DNA of 64,000 bases from assembly GCA_027576995.1 (NCBI GenBank), contig JANBQC010000086.1:1-64000 (forward strand). The letters are read 5' to 3'. Both the position numbers and the translations under genes were made by a program. The notes beneath the pieces are model-generated. The model ran no database searches. It was not told where the DNA came from and was given only the letters and a program-made list of their open reading frames with translations. This stretch comes from Dimargaris cristalligena (lineage: Eukaryota; Kickxellomycota; Dimargaritomycetes; Dimargaritales; Dimargaritaceae). Positions 10,814 through 25,100 of the stretch are shown in pieces; the first letter of the stretch is position 1, and every line of letters begins with the position of its first letter.

Positions 10814-12820
10814 TTAAAAATGTTCCTTGTGGAATTCAAACTGAGTACCAGTGCTCAGCCCATTACTATCGGGACTCGATGAATACCGACGGCATATCCG
10901 CTGGAGGTTAGTAGCGATGGGCTTGGGACCACAGAAGAACACGCCGACCTTCTTTTTAAGTTGTTCGGCGGCAATTTCGGCGAATATCTGGTCAAAGTTC
11001 GGCCGGCCGAAAAACGTGGGGTTCTTACGGCCAGTCAGGGCATCGGGCCCGTCTTCCGAAGTGTGAATAGACAAGTTACGAATCTGGTCTTCCGAGAGTC
11101 GACCGGTCAAGTACGCCCGAACATCCAGGAACTGGCCCAGTTCCTCCTCTTCCAGAGCGACCAGGAGGTCCTGGAACCATTCGAAGGCCTGGATGTCGCG
11201 ACAAATCCAGAAGAAATAGACCTTGTTCGTTTTGGACAGCTTCCCGGGCTGGCTGATGCGGTACCAGAGACTCTTGAGAACTGAAGCAAAGGGAGTGACA
11301 CCGATACCAGCACCAACCAGAACGGAGACCTCATAGTCGAAGACGTGCTCAGTGGGAGCCCCAAAGGGGCCGTCCACCATAATGCGGGGCAGACCCAGGG
11401 CACTGTTGGTCTCCTCGGTGGTGCTCGGGGCCGGTGGGTCGGCGGGTTTATTATTACCACGACCCCCACCACGGCGGATGGTTTTAGAGCGCAGAGGGTT
11501 GAAGCGTTTGGTAGGCGCGGTTCCCTTTTTGGCGCCTGAGTCACAACCCAGGCGTTCGGCAAACTGACGGGTCCAGTCACCAGCCATGCGCATGTGAATC
11601 GAAATAAAATCGTCTTCAGGAGCCGATGTCAGCGTAAATGGGTGCCACTGGCCGCGGGAGATTTCCGGGCAGCAAATATAGATATATTGCCCGGTCTTGA
11701 CTTTCACATTCGCCTTCTTAATTTGAATTTGAACGACCCGGGACGGATGCTGAATAACCCGGGAAATTTGAGTGGGCTGCCGGCCGCGGATCTCACGACT
11801 GATACGTTCGGCAACGTAGACCAGGCCGGGAATCAAAAACCACTTCCAGAAGTCGGGGTGGCCACGGCACACGGGCTCATTATCGGCCTTGATGACACAA
11901 AACATACCATGGGCGATGAGTGATCCGTAAAACACAATGAAGAGGTGGTGGGTATAGTAGAAGAGCTCGAAATTCTTGCGGCGAACCGCGGCAGTGGCGG
12001 TAGCAAACATAATGATCATAACCACCGTGCAGATGGTGCCGGTCAGACCCACCGGGCTAGCAAAGAACAGGTAGGCAAAAGTAACGCCCGGGGCTTTCAG
12101 GTGGTTGGCTAATTTGGAAAGATTGAAACAGTGTCCAAAAACATGCACGAACACCATGAACATGAGGGACCAGGCCACGACCTTATGGGCATGAATGTTT
12201 TTGTCAATGGTTATGTAACGACTGACAAAGGTTGACCGAAGGTAGGACAAGAAATTACGAGACACCAGTAGGAGAATGATGGACGCATCGAAATTAATGG
12301 TCATGGCGGCGCCCCGGGAGACGCCCAAGGTGGGGCCCATGATTCCACGAGTGGTCTTGTAGTCGTCGGTGGTGATGTAGTAGAGGCAGGTGGGGACGAA
12401 AATAGCCAGCTGCATGATGACCCAGAGGGCATAAAAAAAGGTCCGTTCCAGAGATATTTCGGGAACCAGCGCGACAATACCCTTACGGGCTCGGGGACGG
12501 ACAAGGGGCACAGCCTTGACTGACGCGGTGCCGTCGTTCACATCCTTGCCTCTGAGATACTGCCGGTTCAAATCACCAGTGGTCATTGCTGCGGGGGGGT
12601 AAGCTGGGTCCACAATGGTGGACTGAGAGTCGTGGGAGAACTGGCGGCCCCATTGCTCAGACGGGCCTTCGGACATGACAGGGTGGGTGGTGTATGGGTT
12701 CAGTGAATAGCTGTCGTGGTACTGCATAGGGGCATTTTGTTGACCAAAGTTGGGAGCTTCGACGTCTGCAAGGTACTGCCGACGTGCGGCCGGGTGGTAA
12801 GCGGAACCGGGTGTATCCAT
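10814..12820 (-). CDS. nox: NADPH oxidase (NOX family, gp91phox-like)
   Basis: This 668-residue membrane flavocytochrome passes electrons from NADPH through FAD and two haems to oxygen, making superoxide. Fungal Nox enzymes act in polar growth and differentiation. The predicted haem ligands are all present and correctly spaced: H212 and H226 in one helix, H291 and H304 in another, matching human H101/H115 and H209/H222. The FAD motif HPFT is at 393-396, the NADPH-binding motif GAGIGVTP at 503-510, followed by FFWICRD and VFFCGPK. The protein ends in the family signature FEFHKEHF. No EF-hand is visible, so it is not NoxC or DUOX type. A hydrophilic N-terminal extension of about 125 residues precedes the first membrane helix and is longer than in NoxA; NoxB proteins also carry an extension, but the subclass is not settled. 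It is intronless and complete, and the start is the first ATG. Confidence 0.95.
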   Translation of the reverse strand: MDTPGSAYHPAARRQYLADVEAPNFGQQNAPMQYHDSYSLNPYTTHPVMSEGPSEQWGRQFSHDSQSTIVDPAYPPAAMTTGDLNRQYLRGKDVNDGTASVKAVPLVRPRARKGIVALVPEISLERTFFYALWVIMQLAIFVPTCLYYITTDDYKTTRGIMGPTLGVSRGAAMTINFDASIILLLVSRNFLSYLRSTFVSRYITIDKNIHAHKVVAWSLMFMVFVHVFGHCFNLSKLANHLKAPGVTFAYLFFASPVGLTGTICTVVMIIMFATATAAVRRKNFELFYYTHHLFIVFYGSLIAHGMFCVIKADNEPVCRGHPDFWKWFLIPGLVYVAERISREIRGRQPTQISRVIQHPSRVVQIQIKKANVKVKTGQYIYICCPEISRGQWHPFTLTSAPEDDFISIHMRMAGDWTRQFAERLGCDSGAKKGTAPTKRFNPLRSKTIRRGGGRGNNKPADPPAPSTTEETNSALGLPRIMVDGPFGAPTEHVFDYEVSVLVGAGIGVTPFASVLKSLWYRISQPGKLSKTNKVYFFWICRDIQAFEWFQDLLVALEEEELGQFLDVRAYLTGRLSEDQIRNLSIHTSEDGPDALTGRKNPTFFGRPNFDQIFAEIAAEQLKKKVGVFFCGPKPIATNLQRICRRYSSSPDSNGLSTGTQFEFHKEHF

Positions 12821-15800
12821 TGGGGGAAAATATAAGGGGTATATGCTGGAAACTACCAGCCAGCGGAGTACGAATTCGAGGGTGGGAGAAATAAATACAG
12901 TACCAACTCAAATGGGTAGGGGAAGTTCGACAGGGGCTAGAGGCACACCTGCGTTATCGTCCTGGTTTTTTTTACTAAATACGGTAGAGTGTACTAAAGG
13001 GGAGTAAACTGTCCTGGGAATTCAAGTGGGGTAGCAGTCGATTCGGTGGGAGAGAATGGCTAGTGAGATGTCACGTATAGGAAGAATAGGGTTTACTTCT
13101 GGGAGCACTACTAGGGCGAAGGAATACTGTACAAACGGAAGGAGGAGTAAATGGAGAAGGCTCGAAGGTAGGTGCAGTCAATGCACAAAATGAGGGTAAA
13201 TGGCTGGCTGGCAAACGACTGCAAAAAAAAAATATGGAAAATGGTGCGAGACCAGCGCAGCGGGACAGCGAGGGTGTGATGATATAAAGGAGAAAGGGGG
13301 GTTGAGAGCAGCTCAGTCAACTAGCTAAGCAATAGGGGAAAGGAAGACAAGACCACCAGGGCCACCGAGAGCCAGCTAGGCCTAAATATATGAAAAGGGT
13401 TCAGGCAAAGACAAAGAGGGAGGAAAATGGACAAAGCGAAAAGTCGGAAAAGGGAGGGCCTGGGACCAAACCAAATGGAATATGCCAAGATTGACCCGCG
13501 GTGCTCAAAAATCCTGTAACAGAGGGGAGAACGGGGGCGGCAGGGAATTGGTATGCCAATAATGGGCTTTTTTTGAGACTCACGAAAAAGGAAGAAGGAA
13601 GGGATGGCAGTGACAATATACCTAGCTGGGAACAGCGTATTTATAACCGTGTGTATGAGTGTATGTAAATAGAAGGCGCGAATGGGGGACTAATACAGAA
13701 ATTGAGAACCACCAGGTGGGCAATGCACGAAGCAGGGGTTTGGTAAAAATTAGACTGTACACTTGCGGGGACCAGTCCAATCTGAAAATCAAGTTAGTTG
13801 GGGCAGAGTGTGAGTAATAGTGACAGGGCGGGGAGGGGAGGGGATGAGAATAAATAGGCAGAAGCGGTGGACTTAAGATGCTCGAATGTGACAATACCAC
13901 AGCTAATTTCAGCCTTTTAAGATCCAATGAACGGTAATAAACAAGAAAGCGCGGCTTGGTTTTGGAAGTTGCCAAGCAATTAGCCGTGCAGGACGACAAC
14001 TAATGCGAAGACGGTAGAAGCCGGGTGGCGTATAAACAGTGAAGCGTACAGGGAGCCGAAAAGCAAGATAGGCCCGATGTAAGTTGTATAGCAGCAAAAT
14101 CAATTGGCCGAGGTTAGGGAGGAGGGGGCTTCGGGATAACGCTAGGCCGATTTGGGATAGTCAAAGCAGGTGGGGCAATAGCTGGTGCTATGCAGGAGAA
14201 GATTATTTCAACAGGGGCCAATGGAATGGCTAAACCGAGTAGTCTAATAGGTAGAAATTACTGGAGGGTGGTGTGACGCCAAGTAGATAGGTAGGAGGGG
14301 GTTATACACGATATAGCAGTGGGGCTGGCAGTGAGTTGCTTCGAATAGGCTAACCTAAGTTTGGCAGGATGATTAGCGCAATAGACGAATGAGTGAACGG
14401 GTGGCCCGAGGGATGTGCGAAGGCGATGTGGACACGAATAGGAGGAGTAATGGATAACTAAATCGGATGAGGCAAAAGCTTGATAAGGGAAAACGCTGCC
14501 TAGGGAAGGAGTATAGGTAGGGCAGAATGAAGAGATATAAAACAAAGACTATGATAACGTGAGGAAATATCTGGTGGATAAAACTCGGAGGGATTGGCAG
14601 CCAATGAAAGGAGAGGGATTGTCCGGACTTTGGTGATTACGGCGGAATTAAACGAAGGGTATGTAAACCACTCAAGATGGTAGGGGATAGGGCTACGGAG
14701 AAGTCGGAGTCACAGCTGAGGAGAGTGAAATCAAATAAAAGAGAATGCGGTATATGATATATATATATATCCGAATAGCTGAGTTAACCGTGTACGGGGG
14801 AATATATTCTATTTATATGAATAATCGAGGAAATGGAAAAGGGAAAGCTAGTCAAGTAAATAGCGGGAGCGGAAGGTTTTATAGGACTCGGCAGACTATA
14901 TGCACCCGGAAACCGCATACATACACGCAGCAGGATGACTTGTGTCTCTGTTCGGATAGGGCAAAGAATGGGGCCCCTGGCTCTCGGCTCAGCCACACCG
15001 GCCGAGGCGGCATGAGTCGAATCAATAGGTAGGGAATATCATTTCCACCCACTGACTTGTACCACCCACAGTGCCCGTTGAGCTACCCCTCACCGAAGCT
15101 CTTCTTTATCCAGCATTAATTTTCCGCAGCGCTTACCCTCGAAAGTTGGATATTCCTATCCATTCTCACATTTATAATATATATACAGTTCTTTATGTCA
15201 GCAATAAAGGTAAAGAAATGGACCACAGCAATCCCCATGGTGTGGGTTGGCCTATCGGAGCAAACCGGGCTATTTCGCCCCGAGACCTGGGCGCGCCCGT
15301 TCATTTTATAATGTATATAGTATATATATATATATATATACCCCTATTTTTTTTTTAAAAAAAAAGGACTACATATAGGTAGAGCTGTGGACGGCTGTCA
15401 AGAGAAGTGAGGAAGGAATATCCTACAGGACTAGAGTAGTATAGTCTTCAACCCGGCCCGGGAGAAAAGTGGCTGATCATCGAACTGTCGGCCTTTTAAC
15501 GCCCCCCCCTCTCTCTCTACTTCCCGCTTCAACCACATCTCTCTATCGGTATGACCACTTCTCCCCTGGCTCAACTAAAGTGACTATTGTGACCCATGCT
15601 TAACAAGCTAATAAAGCCAATCTTCACCTGCGAAACGTATACTAGGCAAATAAACGGTCAATCAAAGCGATTTCCAGCTAGCTACATCCACTCACCATAT
15701 ACTCACAATGCCCTGGATGTAGAAACAACAGCCCTGGCCACTGCCAAGCTCGACACACATTAATGACATGCGGGAGGGCAAATCCTAGTATATTCCATAT

Positions 15801-17517
15801 AGTCCCAGCAACTACGTACCATTGCCCCAGTGGATGAAGAGAAAGGGAGGGGGAGGAGTTCACCATTTCAATAAGTCAGACGATTAATCAAGTCACCACA
15901 TCGTAAACGTGTGGTGGAAGAGAGAGAGAGAGAGAGGGGTGGGACCATACCGTATAGGAGATGCATTTCCTTCGAAAGTTACATTGTACGTGCGACCTTT
16001 GGTTAATACCAGCTACACGTCCCACGCATTGGTCCACTATTTCCAGTATATGGCCGTCGGCAAAACTGAAACGAAGGGAAGGGATTATCTTGTCCGACCC
16101 ACCACCACCCATTAACCCAGTGAAAGCATCCTTTAATCAACCAAGTACAATGGCAGGACAATAATGGATGGACCAGCCAGCGGCTACTACTGGGCAAGGG
16201 TAGGCAGGCGGCGTGTGGTAGCTAGTTTAGCCCGATTTATTTATAGCCTCTCCTCATACTAATCTCCTCGCCCCTCCGCTCTCTTGGTCCCGTCCCTACC
16301 TCCAATACCCCCCCCCATGTATATCCCCTTCCTTTATTATCGCCCATCTTGGGCTATCCCGTCTCTTGCACAGTGAAATTGCCTTGGTTTGGGTCCGTTC
16401 GGCTGATTGGCAGCCCCAGCTATTATACTATTTAATATTACTATATACACCACCGCCCCGCCCATACTCTCTTCACTTATACACCTCTAAATCCGATGAT
16501 ATTGTAACTAGGCTAGACCCAGTATTAGCCGATTTGGACTATCCCGTGGGCGATGTCATGGTGCTCTAGTTGGTTGGGGCCGGCGTGTAGAAATACAGTT
16601 CTAAGGCAAACCCATAAACAGGTCTATAAATCACAAAAAGGACAAGTCCGTTTACCAGCCTTCCTAAAAGTCCCCTCTTGCAAACCCGCCCCATTCGCTT
16701 TAATCATCAACTTTACCACAAATAAAAAAGAGTGCAGAAAAACTCGCCTATAGATCGCCCACAATTTGGGCAAATAGGTGTACCTTATGGCTGTATGTAA
16801 ATGGCCTTAAAATAGATGAACCGTGAGAGAGCATCATTAGGCATATTCTTCCCCAATCACGATTAAATTAAATTCATCAAAATAATTTTTATGTATAAAA
16901 AGCGGAAATGACAAGAACCAACAGGGCACAAATGGAACAAATCTTAAAAGACATGGTACAATAACGGTATATTGAATAGATAAGCCATTAGACGGATGGA
17001 ACATGTGCGAAGATGAGGAGCATCACGGATTCGGCAATTATAATACTTTAAACGAGGTTAAGGAGAGACGGAAACGGAGGCTTGGATTTATGATTGTAAA
17101 AAGGTGGACCCAAGGAATTTCAGCATAATAAATAGCCCACATCTCCATATGTATATGGTATAGGTATAAGTGTAGCAAGGTTGGGGGGAAGGGGGGTAAA
17201 CGAGCTGAGAAATGGGAATGTCGAAGGTGCGCATGTGTGTGTGTGAGTTTTTGCAAGGTTAGAGAAGAGCAGTTTGGTGGGAGGTCAATGCGGCCAAATT
17301 CACCAAAATGGATACGGAGAAGGTATGCGAATTGGAAAAAGAGACTGTTGCAAAAAAAAAATTTAAAAAAAACACTCGCAGTATTAAAATAGGGGAAAAT
17401 ATATCATAGTAATAGTAGTAAAAAGCAATGCTGTAGTAGTGGGCGCACGGGAAGGGGGGAGAAGGAGAGTGGCGATGGCTTGGGAGCCGCGGAGGCGAAT
17501 GATGAAGCCCCAACAAA
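12821..17517. other. 4.7-kb gap with NOX leader and simple repeats
   Basis: No protein gene is convincing here. From 12821 to about 14000 the plus strand is purine-rich, so on the NOX strand this is a long C/T-rich leader or promoter. Minus-strand frames in it (for example 13622-13999) are Ser/Pro/Leu-rich artefacts of that bias. TA runs occur near 14756 and 15321, a T10A9 block at 15347-15365, and a GA run near 15919. The stretch 16200-17500 is A/T-rich with only short frames and is the 3' side of CBK1. Confidence 0.6.
15321..15340. repeat. TA dinucleotide microsatellite
   Basis: Ten TA units, closely followed by ten T and nine A (15347-15365), a perfect self-complementary block. It could be easily melted DNA or an assembly-sensitive site. 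Confidence 0.85.
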
Positions 17518-19880
<2,363 letters not shown>

Positions 19881-22149
19881 CGTTGAGAGCACAGAGTATG
19901 CAAGCGCGAAAGGGGGGAGGGGCAATGTAGGGTCTATGCGGTCTCTGAATATCTAAACGGCAATAAATAAGGGATACAAAAGGAAGTCAATGTAATAGAC
20001 GTAGAAGCCGGAGTATGAAATAAAGGAAAAGGAGACAAGATGAACCCAGGTTGGACACACTAGCAAGGACTAGGGGAAATCAGCGGAGATGAAAGAGAAA
20101 GAATGAATGAATGAAAGCAAAGAAGAGAGGAAAAGAAAATATGGTGAAGAGCGAAAGTGAGAGGAGGGTGAGAGAGAGTGTGTGTGTGAGGAAGATAACT
20201 GGGGGAGAAGGGTAGTGAAAGAGAGAAGGGAGAAAGTAAAAGAGAGGAGGTATAAGAGAGCTAAAGAGACAAGAAGCGGCATCATCCCCCGCCCATTAGA
20301 AAAGAGGTTCCGGTCCCTTACAACGACGGAGAGTATATGCGCATATCTCGAGAGATACCTTACGCCCAAACTAGTTGAAGCGGGTATGATCGGGTTGGTA
20401 CGACCTGGCGCTGTGCCTCGAGCATACAGCCCCAGTTAAAGAGATGAAGGGCGGCAGACCAACATAGTGGGTACTCCACATATGTGTGTATAAATAGCAT
20501 CAGATAAGGTACCTCTGAGTCAAGCGGCCGGTGGTTTTCGGCTACACGAGTTGCGTTCCTTCTGGGATAAGATGGCACATGCGAGTAGAAAAGCCCACGC
20601 ACACATGGGTAAGAAATAGAGAGGAAAGTAGCCCTCAGTCGATCACATTATAGGACCTTTTCACAATTCATTTAACCGAACATTCGACAGAAAATCTACT
20701 AGTATGTGAGTGTGGCACCTCTAGGGGCCGGTTGGGTAATAAGGTTTTGTTCAGCGGGTAGGCGAAGAGGGGGGGGTAATGGACATCTCATACCGGGTGC
20801 ATTAGAGAGGTATGTCCCAGATCGGGCAGTGCAAAATAAGAGAAGGAGTGGGCGAGAGGCCGCGCTGGTAGTGGTAGTGGTGGGGATGATGGTGGCGGGG
20901 GAGGGTTACAATCGGTTTGTTTACGGGATACGGCCGATCGGTGGGATATAGATAAATATGCCTTAATCAATTAAGCGATGAGCACACCTCCGCGTCGTTT
21001 GGTTCCCGTATATACTCCATTTCATAAGATAACTTAGCGTAATATCGCGCGGGCCCTGCTATTTCCTGGGATCTAAGCAGGAGACGGTAAGGAAGAGCGT
21101 GCATGCACAGTAGCTGCACATTATACAGATCTTTTATATATAAAAAATCAAGAATCGGTCTAGTCCCGGGCCGCTAACTCGCCGCGTTACAGCCTATATA
21201 AACTGGGAGACGGTCAAAGGGGGGGGTGTATGCTAAAAATGGGGGAGAGCCAACCGAGCTGGTCACTCTCTGTTCCAATCGCTGTGGGAAGAATGTGGCC
21301 TATTCGCAGCCAATTTAAGGGTTAAAAATAGCCCGGGATTACACACCCGCCCCATAGTCCATTGTGTATGGGTGACCGCCTATTGTTCATCCACTAGAGG
21401 CCGTCAATACCAGCCGGATCAAGGGGTGTGAGTGGTATACAGTTGCATCGACCCTCCTAATGGTGCGGCTTCGGTTCCGCACGCCGAACCCCTGAGTGCC
21501 CCCTCCTCTTCCGTTGGCCAACGACGACGACACCTTCACCACCTCCTTACCATCATCCGTACGCCTGAACTTACGGTGGAAAGGGTGTGCGATGATGGGA
21601 TAGTAAAATAGAGGGGGTGGGTGTTTAGCCCACGGGGCCAGACAAAAAACCGCAATCCTTCCCCAACCTTACTTCACCTCCACTGCAACAGTGGCTTTCC
21701 TTTAATTCCCGTCGGCCTTGCTTTGGTTCCCCCGCATATGCTCTTGGCTCCCTGGTTAAGTTCTCCCGCATATACTGCCCTTCGTCCCTTGGCTAGGTTC
21801 TTCTGCATATATTCTTCGTCATTCACCGCTTTCTTCTAAGTATACAGGCTTAGTCCATCCATATTCTCGCACATGTCGACCTGACTGTGTCCACGGGGTT
21901 AGCGCACGTTCTTCTACTTCCTTTTTTCGCCTGTCAGTTGGGCTCTGAAGACACCTTGAGAGCTTCCCTTCCACTTGCCACCGCCTCTTCTCTTTCCCTT
22001 TCTCTGTTTTCTCCTCCTACGTTCTCCTTTATCTATACTTACGCTGTTCCCCCTATCTAACTGTAGAGTCCCATCCGTATTCTTGTGGTTTTTTCGTCTG
22101 CCTCGCACGTGTGGCCCACAGTTCTGTTTCTACCTGAAAGTCACCCTCC
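19881..22149. promoter_or_regulatory. Divergent CBK1/DIP2 intergenic region
   Basis: This 2.27-kb region separates two divergent genes. On the CBK1 side (19881 to about 20290) the CBK1 strand is strongly C/T-rich. On the DIP2 side a C/T-rich tract runs from about 21960 to 22030. A TATATAAA element at 21195-21202 lies 948 bp before the DIP2 ATG, with only a 31-codon frame just after it. No further gene is seen. Confidence 0.55.
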
Positions 22150-25100
22150 ATGGACGATCCTTACGACTTGGACATCGAGGGCGTCCGTTTAGCCGACCTG
22201 CCCTATTTCTACCGTTCGGCCCTCACCGAGCTCAAGCAGGACCTGGACGAGGGCGACATCACCCAGAAGGGGTTCCAAAAGAAACGCCGCCAGATTCTCC
22301 TGACTTACCTGCGGGGCCAACAGTACGCCGAACAAAGCGTCCGCTCCGACCTGAGCCCCACCTCCCTCACTCGCCCGGCCGACCATGGTTCATTCGCCCT
22401 CTCTTCCAGCACTGCCCCCGCCCCTTCCGAATTGTCCCCAGCGGCACCCCTGGTGACGTATTCGCCTGCCTTGTCCGCCACGACCCATACCGGCCCGTAT
22501 GCATCTTACTCCTCCCGGCCCCTGTCCTCCCACAATTCGTCCCCTTCCACCACCACCTCCCCGAACCTGGCCGGCCTCGATTTCGACATTCTACTCAACC
22601 ACATCTCCGATATCCCCAGCCGGTCGTCCAGTTTACTGCGGACCGCCTCCACAAACAGGGCTAGACCTCCCCCACCGGCGCGTGCTGCTTCGTCAGCCCA
22701 GCCCCCAGCGCAAATGTCCGACCTTTATTCGCCCATTGATATCTATGCGGGAACCCGTAAATCCCCCCAGGGCCTGCCCCCGCCCGGACTGTTGGAGGAC
22801 TCCGCTATCTCGGGGGCCGATTCGCAAGCGTCAGGCTCCACTCCGGCCTCGCAACCCTCCGAAACCCGGCCTTACCCTCGCGCCAGTTCCCCTGCCTTCC
22901 CACAATCACACTCGTCGCCACGAAAGGCTCCACCCCCATCGGATCCACCACCACAGGCCCCTCTGTCCAATCCCCTCAACGTCCATCACCTCAGCCCACC
23001 GGCCAAGGGCCTCAGTGATGATCAGGACTGGGATGATACCCCCATTTTACCCACCCCACCTCCCCGTCCTTCCCGCCTATCAAGTAGCCCATCGCCCCTG
23101 GGAATTACCCCGCCACGCCCGCCCCGTTCTCGGCAACGCTCCGTTAATACCGAAAATCTGCAAAGGGCGGTCCACGTATCGGACCCCGGGCCGGTCTCCC
23201 CTACGGCATTCAGCTCGCGTAAACCGTCGGATCCTCCAAAACCTTTCCCTCGTTTGCCGGACGAGGCTGATCCGGACGGCTTCGTAGACCGGGGTCGTCG
23301 GGAAGGCAGCCGTCTGGCCCGTCGCCCCAGCATCACGTACTCCTACAATTTGGACGATATGAACCAGCAAATTGAAGATCTGATCCTAGACCCCACTGTA
23401 CCCGCTTGGAGCGAGGCCTCAAGTATTAGCTCTCCCCGGGACAGCGGTTCACCTCCCCCTATTATGACCCTCTCTTCCCCCCCATCGGAAAAGTCCAATT
23501 ACGCCACCCCGCAGTTGGACCCCGCCTCCCTACTCCCGCGCGGCAGTCGGGCCGCTTCTCTGACCAGCGAGACAGGTGATTCCAGGCCCCCGAGCTCACC
23601 TTCCCGGGCCCGTCAGGTCGCATCGGCCTCCGGCCTTCGCGTAATTACCAACCTGTCCTCACAGGACTTAAGTACCCCTCCTGTGGCTCGCCCAGTCCAG
23701 CCCCAGCCTCAGACCCAGTCCCAACCCCCTCGACAGCCACCCCCGCTGACCATGCCGGTTCCGTCCACTGGTGATATTGATTCATTAGTCTATCACCTAC
23801 CCGGGACCGCCCCCAGGCAATTGCGCATCGCCAATTTACCCGATGCCTCGGATAGCTCGTCCGACTCGGATACTGGCCCAACGACTCCAGTCCGCAAACA
23901 GAACCCTGGCGTAGGGGTCAGATCAAGCCCATCCCGCCCGCCACGCTTTGTTCCCCCACAGCACCTCACCACTTCGGAGATCCATATCCAACGGAAGCTA
24001 ACCCCCAGAAACGTGGTTAATGGTTCCGTGTCGGATTCGGATTCCGATTCCGACGATTATAACGCGGGTAGCCGGATGGCCCCGAGAAGACCCACCAATC
24101 CCTCCGAGCCAGGCCCTCCCATGTCAATAGCACTTAAGGGCAACCAGTCTGGTATGCTGGCCAAAGTGTCCAATGGTCCTGGCCCCACCAACCCTTTAGC
24201 CACCGGTGCCGCCTCTGCCAGCACCGCCACATCTCTTACCACGACCGCCCAGGACACTGCCGTCACCAACCCCACGATTAACTACTTTAACCTCAGAGCA
24301 CCCGCCTCCCCGAGCCGTTCCCAAGAGGCAGCCGTGGACAGTGTTACTCAGCCAGCTGATCCGGCCCAGAGCCAACCTCTCGGCGCGGACAGCCTTCCTA
24401 AAACTGACTGGATCGCCGATAAGGTGCAGGACGAACTCCTCCGGGCTCTCCGACCCCCTAAGCCCCCCACCTTCCAGGTCCAGTCCCATTCAGTGGCCCG
24501 CAATATCCCCGCGGGAGCTTACAGTCCGGGCCTCAAGTTCCTGATGGATAACTTCACCAGTCTCCCCGGCTTGCTAAAATACCGCGCCATCCAAACCCCC
24601 AAAACCCTCGCCTATATGGGCATTGATAACAAGGGCAAAGAAGGGATGTCCATCACTTGGCAGCGACTCTACCAGAGGACCGAGCGCATCGTTAAGCTAC
24701 TCCGCAACAAAGGGGTAGTGTGCAAGGGGGACCGCGTCGCCTTGGTGTACCGTAAATCTGAAGTTATCGATTTCTTGGTGGCCTTCTACGGTGTCATGAG
24801 CGCAGGGATGTGCGCGGTGCCTATGGTGGCTACCGATTCATTGGCTGAAATGATCGATATTCTCAATGTAACGCAGACCCGGGTGGTCCTAACCACCGAC
24901 CTGAATATTAAAGTGCTGACCCGCGACCTGGCCCAGGCCGGCGTACCCGCCCCGGGGAATAATTCTTCCAACAACCGCGCCAGTAGCGGTGGGAGTGCCT
25001 TTCCGTCGGGTTGGCCGGCAGATATCGAGTGGGTTAAGACCAACGACCTGGGCGGGGCTACGACCTCCTATTCCACCGCCAGCCCTAGTATTCCTCGCAC

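Noticed and set aside
13622..13999. 125-codon minus-strand frame upstream of NOX
   Set aside because: Its Ser/Pro/Leu-rich composition follows from the C/T bias of the leader, and its length is within chance.
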